Assembly: GCA_963702565.1 (NCBI GenBank)
Contig: CAVPDE010000018.1
Span: 62,001 to 126,000 of the forward strand
Length of the DNA stretch: 64,000 nucleotides
Reading direction: 5' to 3'
Source of the DNA: CAVPDE01 sp963702565
GTDB taxonomy: Bacteria; Desulfobacterota; DSM-4660; Desulfatiglandales; HGW-15
Part shown: positions 43,407-51,973 of the stretch, piece by piece
Layout of the letters: every line of letters begins with the position of its first letter
Numbering within the stretch: position 1 is the first letter of the stretch
Translations under genes and position numbers: made by a program
Notes under the pieces: model-generated
What the model saw: the letters and a program-made list of their open reading frames with translations, nothing else
Database searches by the model: none
Told to the model about the DNA's origin: nothing

Positions 43407-44528
43407 ATGCTGAAGTTCATGCGGAACAAGGTCGTTGGGATTGAGCGGAAGGACGAGGACACGCTTCAAGCCTATGGCGTGCTCGAGGACGACATCTATG
43501 CTGTGGAGCTGGAGGTCTCCATAGGCCTCTCGGACATGGTGATCCGATCCATCCAAGGAAGATTCAAGCGCTGGACGACTCCCGAATGCCCCAAGGCCAT
43601 CCCGGTCCTTCAACAGGCGGTAGGGTTTTGCGCTCTCGAAGAGGGTTTTTCACAGAAGGTTCAAAAGAAGATTGGAAGAAAGGGCTGCAGGCATTTTGCC
43701 AATCTTCTCGTGGAGTGCTGTGCCACCGCCGAGCAGGCGGCAGGCTTGATCCGAGGCAGGAAAGCGGAGAGGGTCGTTGCAGGGAGTAAAGGCCCAGGAG
43801 GCACGATGCAGAAGGAGGCCAAGAAACATCTAGAGAAGAGTTTCGAGGAGACGCGAGCCGCTCGGTCCGAAGACAGGGGAGGAGTCGTCATCGACCTTCA
43901 TGTGCACACCTATCCTGCTTCCGCCTGCAGTGTGGCAAGGGTAGACGATGTGGTTGTCGAAGCAAAGAGAATAGGTCTGGACGGTATCTGTCTCATGGAC
44001 CACAATTACGTGTGGGACAGAGCCCGCGTGGATGAGCTGAAACGAAGGCACGATTTTCTGATTCTAAGAGGGAACGAGATCACAACCGATCAAGGGGATA
44101 TGCTCGTCCTTGGACTGGAAACACCTATACAAGGCATTATCAAGCTGGACGAACTGAGAACGATGGTTTCGGAGGCGGGAGGTTTCATCATTGCGGCCCA
44201 TCCCTTCCGGGGTTTTCTGCTTTTCGGGTCCGGACAACTGGGGCTGACTCCTGAAAAAGCGATGGAGCGGCCCCTTTTCAAACAGGTGGACGGCATCGAG
44301 GTGTTGAACAGCAAAGTCACGGAAAAAGAAAACCGCTTTGCCTCCGAAGTGGCAAAAGGCAGGGGCCTCCCGGGAACCGGAGGGAGTGACGCTCACCAAG
44401 TGTCTGACATCGGCCTCTATGCCACTCGGTTTTTCTCGGAAATCACAAGTGAAAGAGAGTTGATCGACGCGTTGAGGGGCGGCCGGTATGAAGCGGTTGC
44501 TTTCAAAAAGGAAAAGGATGTGTTTTAG
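43407..44528 (+). CDS. DUF2889 domain fused to a PHP phosphoesterase domain
   Basis: 373 residues. Residues ~1-125 match DUF2889: VLEDDIYAVELEVSIGLSDMVIRSIQGRFKRWTTPECPKAI and GCRHFANLLVECC. From ~162 a PHP domain follows: DLHVHTYPASACS (HxH), MDHNYVWD, LILRGNEIT, IIAAHPFRGF and GSDAHQVSDIG give the usual metal-binding histidines and aspartates. PHP domains hydrolyse phosphoesters (exonucleases, polymerase proofreading, trehalose or histidinol phosphatase). The PHP of this protein is of the short 'PHP-associated' kind (~210 residues). DUF2889 has no known function. It continues the strand run from the molybdopterin enzyme. Confidence 0.85.
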   Translation: MLKFMRNKVVGIERKDEDTLQAYGVLEDDIYAVELEVSIGLSDMVIRSIQGRFKRWTTPECPKAIPVLQQAVGFCALEEGFSQKVQKKIGRKGCRHFANLLVECCATAEQAAGLIRGRKAERVVAGSKGPGGTMQKEAKKHLEKSFEETRAARSEDRGGVVIDLHVHTYPASACSVARVDDVVVEAKRIGLDGICLMDHNYVWDRARVDELKRRHDFLILRGNEITTDQGDMLVLGLETPIQGIIKLDELRTMVSEAGGFIIAAHPFRGFLLFGSGQLGLTPEKAMERPLFKQVDGIEVLNSKVTEKENRFASEVAKGRGLPGTGGSDAHQVSDIGLYATRFFSEITSERELIDALRGGRYEAVAFKKEKDVF

Positions 44529-44552
44529 AGGAACGGAGAGAGGAGCCGCCAT

Positions 44553-45962
44553 ATGAGCAAGGAAACGAACTGGGAGAGGATCGTAAGACGATTGGAGCTC
44601 CTGATGAGGCTCAAGTCCTTTCCCGTGGCCTTGAAGATGCTGCAGAAGAAAGAAGAGCTCGACCGAATTCCTTTCATGAGAAGGCCTGACAGGAAAGGGA
44701 CCCTTTGCCAGCTGATCAACCTGGTGAGGAATTCGGACTGGACGATCGGTGCGGATGCGGACGACCTTCTGTCTCCGGTGTGCGGGTCCATCCTGGGACT
44801 TAATGACACGCCGGAGTATCATAAGGACGGGACCTTCAGAAGCATTGTCTGGGTCAAGAAAAAAGAAGAGGCGAAGAAGTATGAAACCTCTATTCAGAGG
44901 CTGCCTCTTGGAAAGTACGAGGCGGTAGCCCTTGCGCCGCTCGTCTACAATCCATTTGAGCCGGACATCGTTCTGATCTATGCGAATCCGGCTCAAATGA
45001 TGCTCCTCGTCAATTCCCTTCAGGTCGAGGAGTACGAGGTGATGAACTTCTATTGTGTCGGAGAGTCCTCTTGCTCCGACGCGATTGCCAGGTGCTATCT
45101 GACCGGCAAGCCGTCCCTGACCATTCCCTGTTTCGGGGAACGACGGTACGGACACGCCCAGGATGACGAGCTGGTCATGGCCGTGCCCGCTTCCATGATG
45201 GAAAAAGCGCTGCGGGGCATGGAAACGCTCTACCGCAGGGGAGTCCGCTATCCCATCAGCCCGGCAGGGGCAGAGCAGGATCTATCAGGCGCTTTTCCGG
45301 GCGCCTACGACGAGGTGAATCAATTGGAAGCCATTCGGGGAAAAGACAATCGTTTGCTGGTGGCGGTGACCGGTGGCATTGCCAGCGGGAAGAGCGCTGT
45401 TTCGAAGATGCTCGAAGAGCTGGGCGCGCCCATCATCGACTATGATGTCATTGCCAGGGAAATCGTCGAGCCCGGGAAACCGGCCTGGAAGGACATTGTG
45501 GCCTATTTCGGAGAACAGGTGCTGAAAGAAGACAGACAGATCGACCGGAAGAAGCTTTCAGCCGTGGTGTTCCGGGACGCGGAAAAAAGAAAGAAGCTTG
45601 AGGGCTTCACTCACCCTCGGATCATCGAGGAAGCAGCCAGGCGAGCCAATGAGATCGCAGAAAAGAATCCCCATGCCATCATCCAGGTCGCGGTGCCTCT
45701 GCTGGTCGAGATCAACATCCAGTACAAATTCCACAAGGTGCTTCTGGTCTATGTCCCGAGAGAAATACAAATCGGGCGCTTGATCCAGAGGGACGGCATC
45801 ACGAGAGAGGCGGCAGAGAGCATCCTCAAGGCCCAACTGCCCATTGATGAAAAACTGGGATATGCGGATTTCATCATTCACAACGAAGGCACTTTGGAAG
45901 AAACAAGGAAACAGGTGGAGAAGGTGTGGGAGGAGCTGAAGAGAGTGCCTAAAGTGAGCTAA
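44553..45962 (+). CDS. coaE: DUF169 domain fused to dephospho-CoA kinase
   Basis: 469 residues. Residues ~1-255 are DUF169-like (LMRLKSFPVALKMLQKKEEL, LCQLINLVRNSDWTIG, IANPAQMMLLVNSLQ-type and CSDAIARCYLTGKPSLTIPCFGER with Cys residues). Residues ~268-469 are a full-length dephospho-CoA kinase: VTGGIASGKSAVSKMLEELGAPIIDYDVIAREIV (P-loop ~274-281), HPRIIEEAARRA, VAVPLLVE and VYVPREIQIGRLIQRDG. CoaE phosphorylates dephospho-CoA to CoA in the last step of CoA synthesis. AGAGGAG precedes the ATG. The fused DUF169 domain is unusual; its function is unknown, but it may bind iron-sulfur or metal through its cysteines. The last codons are part of a tandem repeat. Confidence 0.9.
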   Translation: MSKETNWERIVRRLELLMRLKSFPVALKMLQKKEELDRIPFMRRPDRKGTLCQLINLVRNSDWTIGADADDLLSPVCGSILGLNDTPEYHKDGTFRSIVWVKKKEEAKKYETSIQRLPLGKYEAVALAPLVYNPFEPDIVLIYANPAQMMLLVNSLQVEEYEVMNFYCVGESSCSDAIARCYLTGKPSLTIPCFGERRYGHAQDDELVMAVPASMMEKALRGMETLYRRGVRYPISPAGAEQDLSGAFPGAYDEVNQLEAIRGKDNRLLVAVTGGIASGKSAVSKMLEELGAPIIDYDVIAREIVEPGKPAWKDIVAYFGEQVLKEDRQIDRKKLSAVVFRDAEKRKKLEGFTHPRIIEEAARRANEIAEKNPHAIIQVAVPLLVEINIQYKFHKVLLVYVPREIQIGRLIQRDGITREAAESILKAQLPIDEKLGYADFIIHNEGTLEETRKQVEKVWEELKRVPKVS

Positions 45963-46090
45963 AGTGTCTAAAGTTGAAAAAACAGTAACAAGAGACAAGT
46001 GACGAGTGACAAGTGACAAGAGAAAGACAAGAATCTTTCTTATGACTTGTCACTCGTTACTTGTCACTGACTAAACAACGGACAACTGGC
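45949..46090. repeat. tandem words and palindrome of GACAAGTGAC type after coaE
   Basis: CTAAAGTG is repeated three times across the coaE stop (45954-45975). Next, GACAAGTGACGAGTGACAAG (45994-46013) and the mirrored TGACTTGTCACTCGTTACTTG (46043-46063) form a long imperfect stem. A third tract (~46077-46130) repeats CAACTGGCAACTGACC-like words. The 200-base gap to the MBL gene contains only these and the ribosome-binding site. Confidence 0.65.
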
Positions 46091-46162
46091 AACTGACCAC
46101 CTGCGACATGCAACCTGCAACGACCAACTCGCAGGAAACCACCTTTTCTTGAAAGAGAGAAG

Positions 46163-47113
46163 ATGATGAAACTCAAAGAAGTTGACCGCATTGAAATCCT
46201 GACCCTCATGGACAACTATGTGGACCTGCTGCTGGAGAGCACCCCGGTTGTCACACGCCCTGCCAAGGCAAAAGGAGGGGTGATCTCAAGGGACACGCTG
46301 ATCGGCGAGCACGGCCTTTCTCTCCTGGTCACGGTTCATGACGGCAAGGAAAAGCACACGATTCTTTTTGACACAGGGCACACGGGAATAGGGGTTCTCC
46401 ACAACGCAACGCACCTGGAAGTGGATCTGGGGAAGATTGAAACTATTGTCATGAGCCATCGGCACATGGACCACACAGGATCCTTGCGGCCGATTCTTGA
46501 GCGACTCGGGAGGCCGATTCCCCTGGTGATTCACCCGGACGCTTTTCTCCCCTCTCGTTACCTCCTTCTCCCTGACGGGAAGAAGCTGCGTTTCCCTGAC
46601 ACGTTGAACAGGAAGGACCTGGAACAGGCCGGAGTGCAGATCGTAGAATCGCGAAAGCCTGTTCCCGTTGCTGACGGAAGGATTGTTGTCACCGGTGAAA
46701 TTGAGAGGACGACAAGGTTTGAAAAGGGGCTGCCCAACGCCTACACGGCGCAGGACGGGAAGCTGGTGAAAGACCCCATCAGCGATGACCAGTCCCTGGT
46801 CCTGCATTTAAGGGGAAAAGGGCTGGTGGTGATTTCCGGGTGCGCCCACTCGGGTATCATCAACACCCTTCTTTACTCCAAGAAGATTTCAGGGGTGGAT
46901 CGGCTCTATGCCGTGCTTGGGGGATTCCACCTGTCCGGCCCGGACTTCGAACCGATCATCGAAGAGACCATTGAGTCCATGAAAGAGATGAAGCCGAAGG
47001 TTTTCGTTCCCATGCACTGCACCGGCTGGAAGGCCGTCCATCGATGCGAAGAAGCTTTTCCTGACGCTTTTGTCCTCAACAGCGTCGGATCAACCATCAC
47101 TCTTTCTTCGTAA
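46163..47113 (+). CDS. MBL-fold metallo-hydrolase
   Basis: 316 residues. The zinc site HxHxDH appears as SHRHMDHTG near 100 and further metal ligands at ISGCAHSGIIN near 230 and VPMHCTGWK near 290; LFDTGHTG precedes. This is the arrangement of the cytoplasmic MBL subgroup close to 7,8-dihydropterin-6-methyl-4-(beta-D-ribofuranosyl)-aminobenzene-5'-phosphate synthase-like and beta-lactamase-domain proteins, whose substrates are largely unknown. GAGAGAAG precedes the start. It is preceded by repeats and followed by a convergent acyl-CoA ligase, so it is probably monocistronic. Confidence 0.85.
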   Translation: MMKLKEVDRIEILTLMDNYVDLLLESTPVVTRPAKAKGGVISRDTLIGEHGLSLLVTVHDGKEKHTILFDTGHTGIGVLHNATHLEVDLGKIETIVMSHRHMDHTGSLRPILERLGRPIPLVIHPDAFLPSRYLLLPDGKKLRFPDTLNRKDLEQAGVQIVESRKPVPVADGRIVVTGEIERTTRFEKGLPNAYTAQDGKLVKDPISDDQSLVLHLRGKGLVVISGCAHSGIINTLLYSKKISGVDRLYAVLGGFHLSGPDFEPIIEETIESMKEMKPKVFVPMHCTGWKAVHRCEEAFPDAFVLNSVGSTITLSS

Positions 47114-47131
47114 CCGTGTAGCTTTCTTGTG

Positions 47132-48667
47132 CTAGGGCTGCACAAGCATGCCTTTGCGGACTTTGCCGAGCGAGGTGCGCGGGAAGTCGCCGGAGAAGGT
47201 GACGTTCTTGGGCCATTTGTAGCGGGCCAGCTTCCCGTCGCAGAAGGAAATCACCTCTTCCGCCTGAAGGGTGAAGCCTTCTTTGACGATCACGAAAGCG
47301 TGCCCGACTTCTCCCCACACGTCGTCAGGCACACCGATGATGGCGATGTCTTCGATGGCCGGGTGCTGGCGTAAAACCTTCTCCACTTCAGCGGGATAAA
47401 CATTTTCCCCGCCGGAGATGTACATGTCCTTGGCCCGGTCCACAAGGTAGAAATACCCGTCTTCGTCCATGCGTGCGAGATCTCCGGTCCTGAGCCATCC
47501 GTTCTTGATTGTCGCCTCCGTGCGCACCGGGTCCTGCCAGTATTCCTTCATCATGATGGAGCCCCGGACCACGATTTCACCGACCTCGCCGAGTTTGGCC
47601 GCGCTTCCTTCCCGGTTGATGATGCCCACCTCCGCATGGAACACCGGTCTGCCCACCGTGCCGGGTTTGCGAAGCGACTCCTCCTCGGAAGCCCACAGAA
47701 GAATAGAGGTTTCCGTCTGTCCCATGATCTGACGGAGAGAAAAGCCGGCCTCTTTGCATTGAAGAAGAAGCTCAGGGGTTGTTTTTTCTCCGCCGATGGC
47801 GCAGAGCCGCAAGGAAGCGAGGGTTCCCCTTTCCGAAGGGGCTGTCTTGAGAAGGGTCCGGTACACGGTTGGGACCCCGAGAAACTTGGTGACCCTGTAC
47901 TTTTCAATGTCCTTGTAGGTCTCGGAAGGATCGAATTTGGGATGAAGAATGATGGTGGCGCCCTTGTACAGGATGGGCGAGGCCTGGATGAAGAGGCCTC
48001 CGGAATGGAAAAGAGGGAGAACGATGAGCATGATGTCGTCGAAATGGAGCTTGAAGAAGATGTCCGCATTCAAGCAGTTGAAGAAAGTCTTGCGATGAGA
48101 AAGCACTGCTCCCTTGGGCTGGCCGGTTGTTCCCGAGGTGTACATGATGACCTGAGGTTCTTCAGGGTCCGCAGGCCCCAAGGACTTGGTGAGAAAAGGC
48201 CTTTGGCCCTCGAATTCCACAACACCTTGGTGATAGTCGAAGACGTTGGATGAGCAGGATTGCTTCCCGAGGAAGGCCAGTTCCATCAGAGGCCTGCGCT
48301 GGTTCAGATTCAAAGCAAACACGGTTTCCGAAAAACTGCTCCCGAACAGAAACAGCCTTGGCCTGGAGTTCCGGAGGGTGTGGTCCAGTTCAGGCGGGGC
48401 AAGGCGAAAGTTGATGGGCACGAAAATCGCTCCGAGGCGGGAGCAGGCCAGGTAGAGCTCGATGAACTCCGGGCAGTTCTCGATCATGACCGCCACCCGG
48501 TCGCCTTTCTCAATCCCCAAGGACTGAAGCCAGCAGCCGGTGCGGTTGGCTCTTTGATGAAGCTGAAGATACGTGATCTCCTCCCCTTCAAAGAGGACAG
48601 CGGGTTTATAGGGATGAAGCTCGCTCCACCGCTGCACCCACCAGGCAATGTTCATGGATTTGATCAT
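47132..48667 (-). CDS. AMP-binding acyl-CoA ligase (FadD-like)
   Basis: 511 residues. Adenylate-forming enzyme motifs: VIMYTSGTTGQPKGAVLSHR (P-loop), LPLFHSGGLF, GQTETSILLWA, WLRTGDLARMDEDGYFYLVDRAKDMYISGGENVYPAEVE, and the C-terminal lysine region (KWPKNVTFSGDFPRTSLGKVRKG). It forms an acyl-AMP and then an acyl-CoA from a carboxylic acid, ATP and CoA. The nature of the acid (fatty or aromatic) cannot be fixed from the motifs; two acyl-CoA dehydrogenases are at the other end of the window. GAGG precedes the ATG on the minus strand. Confidence 0.9.
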   Translation of the reverse strand: MIKSMNIAWWVQRWSELHPYKPAVLFEGEEITYLQLHQRANRTGCWLQSLGIEKGDRVAVMIENCPEFIELYLACSRLGAIFVPINFRLAPPELDHTLRNSRPRLFLFGSSFSETVFALNLNQRRPLMELAFLGKQSCSSNVFDYHQGVVEFEGQRPFLTKSLGPADPEEPQVIMYTSGTTGQPKGAVLSHRKTFFNCLNADIFFKLHFDDIMLIVLPLFHSGGLFIQASPILYKGATIILHPKFDPSETYKDIEKYRVTKFLGVPTVYRTLLKTAPSERGTLASLRLCAIGGEKTTPELLLQCKEAGFSLRQIMGQTETSILLWASEEESLRKPGTVGRPVFHAEVGIINREGSAAKLGEVGEIVVRGSIMMKEYWQDPVRTEATIKNGWLRTGDLARMDEDGYFYLVDRAKDMYISGGENVYPAEVEKVLRQHPAIEDIAIIGVPDDVWGEVGHAFVIVKEGFTLQAEEVISFCDGKLARYKWPKNVTFSGDFPRTSLGKVRKGMLVQP

Positions 48668-49253
48668 CGGCGCACCTCAAGGGCTTTCAGATTCAGCAAT
48701 CAATATGGACTCCTGACTTCCTTTACCATTTTTTAAAATTCCTTGCACCTTCCGGCCTGCGCCCTCATTGCAGCGGCCGTTTACTGGTGCGCCAGCCGGG
48801 CCCTGGGTCTGAGCATGGGGAGTTTGGAGAGAATAATGGGCGGGCTGGGGACATGAAACGACGACAGACCGCAGGCTAGCGACGGCCGACGGCCGATTCT
48901 TTTTGGCCGGAGTTGACACTTCCCTGCGGGAATAGTATGTTCGGCAAATCTTCAGCTTCGACACAAAAGCAAACAGCGAGGTTTTGTCCTGAAAAGCGTT
49001 TCTCAGGGACTGATTCCATTCGCCTTCACCAGGACGATCTGCAGCTTACTGCAGAGAGAAATGGCGAGGCGACCGCGCCGTAGCTCGTAAGAGCGAAGGC
49101 GGGTGGGGCTTCGGCGCAATTGCGCTCAATGTGCCCGGCAGCTTGCCGCAGGAAGCTTCGTTTTCGTGGACTAGTGCAGAGAAAGCAGGCGGCTCGGTCT
49201 GCCTGCTCGATGTGATGCCGGTTTGAACCTTTAACAAGAAGGGAGGATAGACC
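48668..49253. other. 586-base intergenic region between acyl-CoA ligase and CBS-ACT gene
   Basis: No gene is convincing in either strand. On the plus strand a promoter is present (48913-48941). Its leader of about 300 bases to 49254 has several short inverted words but no recognised riboswitch. On the minus strand the acyl-CoA ligase promoter must lie in the left part; it was not identified. Confidence 0.5.
48913..48941 (+). promoter_or_regulatory. promoter upstream of the CBS-ACT gene
   Basis: TTGACA at 48913-48918, 17 bases, TATGTT at 48936-48941. The next gene on this strand starts at 49254, giving a long leader; another promoter closer to the gene cannot be excluded. Confidence 0.6.
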
Positions 49254-49940
49254 ATGCTACTCGTCGAGAATTGGATGAACCCGAATGTGATTACCGTGGA
49301 CGCTGACGACTCCATGCTGGACGCCACAAAACTTCTCAAGGAACACAACATCAGGCACCTTCCTGTGTTGGAAAAAGGCAAGCTCGTAGGGGTTATCACC
49401 GACCGGGATCTCAAGAGGGCGTCACCGTCGGATGCCACTTCCCTTGAAGCGCATGAACTCCTCTATCTTATCGCCAACATCAAGGTACGGGAGATCATGA
49501 CAAGGAACCCGATCACGGTTCCATACAATTTTACGATAGAGGAAGCCGCCGAGATCCTGCTTCAGGCAAGAATCTCGGGCATGCCGGTGGTGGACAAGGA
49601 CGGAGATGTGATCGGGACCATTACCCAGACCGACCTTTTCAAGGTCCTCATTTCTCTTACCGGCGTGGGCAAGAAAGGGGTTCAGTTCGCCTTCCTGCTG
49701 GAAGATCGAGCAGGGTCGATCAAAGAAGTGGCGGACGTCATCCGCTCCTACGGCGGTCGCATGGCCTCGATTCTGAGTTCTTATGAGAAGGTGCCGGAAC
49801 ATCATCGTTACGTTTACATCCGCATGTACGACGTGGTCCGGGAAAAGATGCCGCAACTCAAAGAAGACCTGAAGAAGAAAGCCAAAGTGCTTTACATCGT
49901 GGACAGCCGGGACAACAAAAGGGAGATTTTTGTTCGCTAG
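49254..49940 (+). CDS. CBS-CBS-ACT domain protein
   Basis: 228 residues. Two CBS motifs at ~1-60 and ~75-135 (WMNPNVITVDADDSMLDATKLLKEHNIRHLPVLEKGKLVGVITDRDL; IMTRNPITVPYNFTIEEAAEILLQARISGMPVVDKDGDVIGTITQTDL) form a Bateman module that binds adenine nucleotides; a C-terminal ACT domain (~143-220; FAFLLEDRAGSIKEVADVIRSYGGRMASILSS) binds small ligands. The same layout occurs in AcuB-like proteins. AGGGAGGATAG precedes the ATG. It may report energy state to the neighbouring transport and signalling genes, but that is an inference from position. Confidence 0.88.
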   Translation: MLLVENWMNPNVITVDADDSMLDATKLLKEHNIRHLPVLEKGKLVGVITDRDLKRASPSDATSLEAHELLYLIANIKVREIMTRNPITVPYNFTIEEAAEILLQARISGMPVVDKDGDVIGTITQTDLFKVLISLTGVGKKGVQFAFLLEDRAGSIKEVADVIRSYGGRMASILSSYEKVPEHHRYVYIRMYDVVREKMPQLKEDLKKKAKVLYIVDSRDNKREIFVR

Positions 49941-50241
49941 GAAGTTGCACGAAATCTTTCTGTGACAGATACAGGAACTGTTCACCGTGAACTCTGCTGC
50001 TCCGCCGGGGTTCTGGTCTGCCTTTTCTCCGAAGGAGAACAATGGATCCTCATCCATCCTGCCTTTCTTTATTTTTCTCAAGAGAAGGGATTTTCGGACG
50101 TTTTTGTCTTTGGCAACAGAGACGGGATGGTGTATAAACAGCCACGACTCTTCTTTGACCTCACGAGTACGAAAGAAACCATTAGATCCAAAACAGTAGC
50201 GTCTTTAGCACAAACCTTGACCGGGTAAGGAGGAATGTGAA
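49941..50241. other. intergenic region before the first receiver gene
   Basis: Three hundred bases without a convincing gene; short frames on both strands show no codon bias or motif. An AAGGAGG ribosome-binding site at the right edge serves the receiver gene at 50242. No promoter of good quality was identified. Confidence 0.4.
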
Positions 50242-50649
50242 ATGGGGGGCTTTGATGTGCTCTTCGTAGATGACGAAGTGGATTTCCTGGACACGGTAGT
50301 CAAGCGCATTCAGAAGAGAAATGTGAACGCCTATGGAGCCAAGAATGGAGAAGAGGCTCTTGCCCTATTGAAGCAACGTCCTATGGATGTGGTTGTGCTT
50401 GACGTGAGAATGCCCGGCATGGACGGTATTGAGGTGCTGAAAGCGATCAAGCGAAACGATCCTCTGACGGAAGTCATCATGCTGACCGGCCACGCCAGCC
50501 TGGAAGTGGCTATCGAAGGGATGGAACTCGGCGCCTTTGATTATCTGATGAAGCCTGTAGAGATTGACGACCTGCTCTACAAGCTCCAGGACGCCAACAA
50601 GAGGCGAACGATTCAGCTCGAAAAGATCAAAGGAATGGGGAAACTCTAA
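50242..50649 (+). CDS. single-domain response regulator (receiver 1)
   Basis: 135 residues, one receiver domain and no output domain. VLFVDDEVDFL (acid pair), VVVLDVRMPGMDG with the phosphoacceptor Asp54, LTGHAS (Thr), and YLMKPVEI with Lys104 are all present. It is very similar to the receivers at 59516 and 61942 (same LDVxMPGxDGIxTL and LTGHAxxE wording), so the three are paralogues. AAGGAGG precedes the ATG. The sulfite-exporter-like gene starts 20 bases later, so it is the first gene of the transport unit. Without an output domain it must signal by protein interaction. Confidence 0.93.
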   Translation: MGGFDVLFVDDEVDFLDTVVKRIQKRNVNAYGAKNGEEALALLKQRPMDVVVLDVRMPGMDGIEVLKAIKRNDPLTEVIMLTGHASLEVAIEGMELGAFDYLMKPVEIDDLLYKLQDANKRRTIQLEKIKGMGKL

Positions 50650-50669
50650 CAAGAGAGGAGTTAGGGCCT

Positions 50670-51971
50670 ATGGGGTTCTTTAACGAGTGGGGCAGATTCA
50701 TGATGGCGGGTGCCAGAGCCCATGCCGCGTGGGAACTGGAGGTCTCCCGGGTCATCCTCGGGGACAAGAGGCGGATGTTGTTGCTCGGTCTGCTCACTCT
50801 GCCTGCGATCCTTGGAGGCATTGCCTTTGCTGAGGAGGTGGGTCAAGCGCTTCCCCAGTTCCTGGGAGGGAAGACGGCTTACAGCCCCGCTTTTTATTCC
50901 ACGGGCATTTTCGTGGCCTCGATCCTCATCGGGGTGATTGCCGGCCTGATCACCGGCTGCATAGGAGCAGGGGGAGGATTCGTCATCGCTCCGGCCATGA
51001 TGAGCGCGGGCATCAAGGGGATCCTTGCTGTGGGAACAGACCTCTTTCACATCTTTGCCAAGGCGATCATGGGAAGCGTGATCCACAGGAAGCTCGGCAA
51101 TGTCTCCGTTCCTCTGGCCGTGGTCTTCCTGATCGGCGCCATGATCGGCGCCACCCTTGGAGGTCTCATCAACCGGGTCCTCTACGAGATCAACCCGGTT
51201 CTGAGCGATGCGTTCATCACGGTCATTTACGCTGTGATGCTCGGGTTTCTTGGTTTCTACGCCTTGATCGACTTCCTGAAAGCGAGCAATCTCAAAAAGA
51301 AGAAGGACTTCCACGGTGCCGGCCAGGGGGCCCACGGAGCAAAGGACGAGGGAACCGAGATGGGGAACCTGCCCCAGAAGATCCAGGCCGTCAAGGTTCC
51401 GCCGCTGGTCAAGTTCGATCATGACTTCACCCCGGGCGGTCGAAGCATTTCATGGATTTTCCTGGTGCTCAGCGGCGCCCTCGTGGGCCTCGCAGCAGGC
51501 ATCATGGGAGTGGGAGGCGGCTTTCTGACCTTTCCCATTTTCGTGTACGTCCTGGGCGTGTCCTCGATGACCACGGTGGGCACGGATGTCTTCCAGATTA
51601 TCTTTACGGCCGGTTACGCTGCCGTGACGCAGTATGCCATCTACGGGTTTATCTTCTACACCCTGGCCATGGGCATGCTCCTTGGGTCCCTGCTCGGAAT
51701 CCAGATCGGAGCCATGGTCACCAAGGTGGTGAAAGGGATCACGATTCGCGGCTTTTACGCCATGGCCGTCCTCGCAGGCTTTGTCAATCGTATTTTTGCT
51801 CTGCCGTCCAAGTTGGGATCCATGGAAGTGATTCCCATTTCGAAGGAGACAGGAGCGCTCCTCGAAAACATCGGCATTGTGGCCTTTTTTCTGGCCGTGG
51901 GCATCTTCGGGATCTGGGTGATTGGCACCTTCCTCAAGAACATTCGAGTGCTCAAGGGAGAGGAGGTTTAG
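50670..51971 (+). CDS. TSUP-family (TauE/SafE) sulfite exporter-like permease
   Basis: 433 residues with about eight or nine hydrophobic helices. After a soluble ~40-residue start, the two-fold repeat is visible in GLITGCIGAGGGFVIAPAMMSAGIKGILAVGTDLFHIFAKAI and GLAAGIMGVGGGFLTFPIFVYVLGVSSMTTVGTDVFQII, the classical TSUP motifs (GxGGGF...P...G...GTDxF). The two halves are separated by a charged ~65-residue loop. TSUP proteins export sulfite, sulfoacetate and related anions or import others. AGAGGAG precedes the ATG. A two-helix membrane protein follows after two bases. Confidence 0.9.
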   Translation: MGFFNEWGRFMMAGARAHAAWELEVSRVILGDKRRMLLLGLLTLPAILGGIAFAEEVGQALPQFLGGKTAYSPAFYSTGIFVASILIGVIAGLITGCIGAGGGFVIAPAMMSAGIKGILAVGTDLFHIFAKAIMGSVIHRKLGNVSVPLAVVFLIGAMIGATLGGLINRVLYEINPVLSDAFITVIYAVMLGFLGFYALIDFLKASNLKKKKDFHGAGQGAHGAKDEGTEMGNLPQKIQAVKVPPLVKFDHDFTPGGRSISWIFLVLSGALVGLAAGIMGVGGGFLTFPIFVYVLGVSSMTTVGTDVFQIIFTAGYAAVTQYAIYGFIFYTLAMGMLLGSLLGIQIGAMVTKVVKGITIRGFYAMAVLAGFVNRIFALPSKLGSMEVIPISKETGALLENIGIVAFFLAVGIFGIWVIGTFLKNIRVLKGEEV

Positions 51972-51973
51972 GG

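Noticed and set aside
48677..48964. Minus-strand 95-codon frame upstream of the acyl-CoA ligase
   Set aside because: No motif; composition does not look coding and the ligase promoter should be here.
50155..50183. TTGACC ahead of receiver 1 as a promoter
   Set aside because: No -10-like hexamer at 16-18 bases (ACCATT, CCATTA).
49962..50228. Possible 88-codon gene between the CBS-ACT and receiver genes
   Set aside because: No ribosome-binding site, no motif, and codon use unlike the neighbours.
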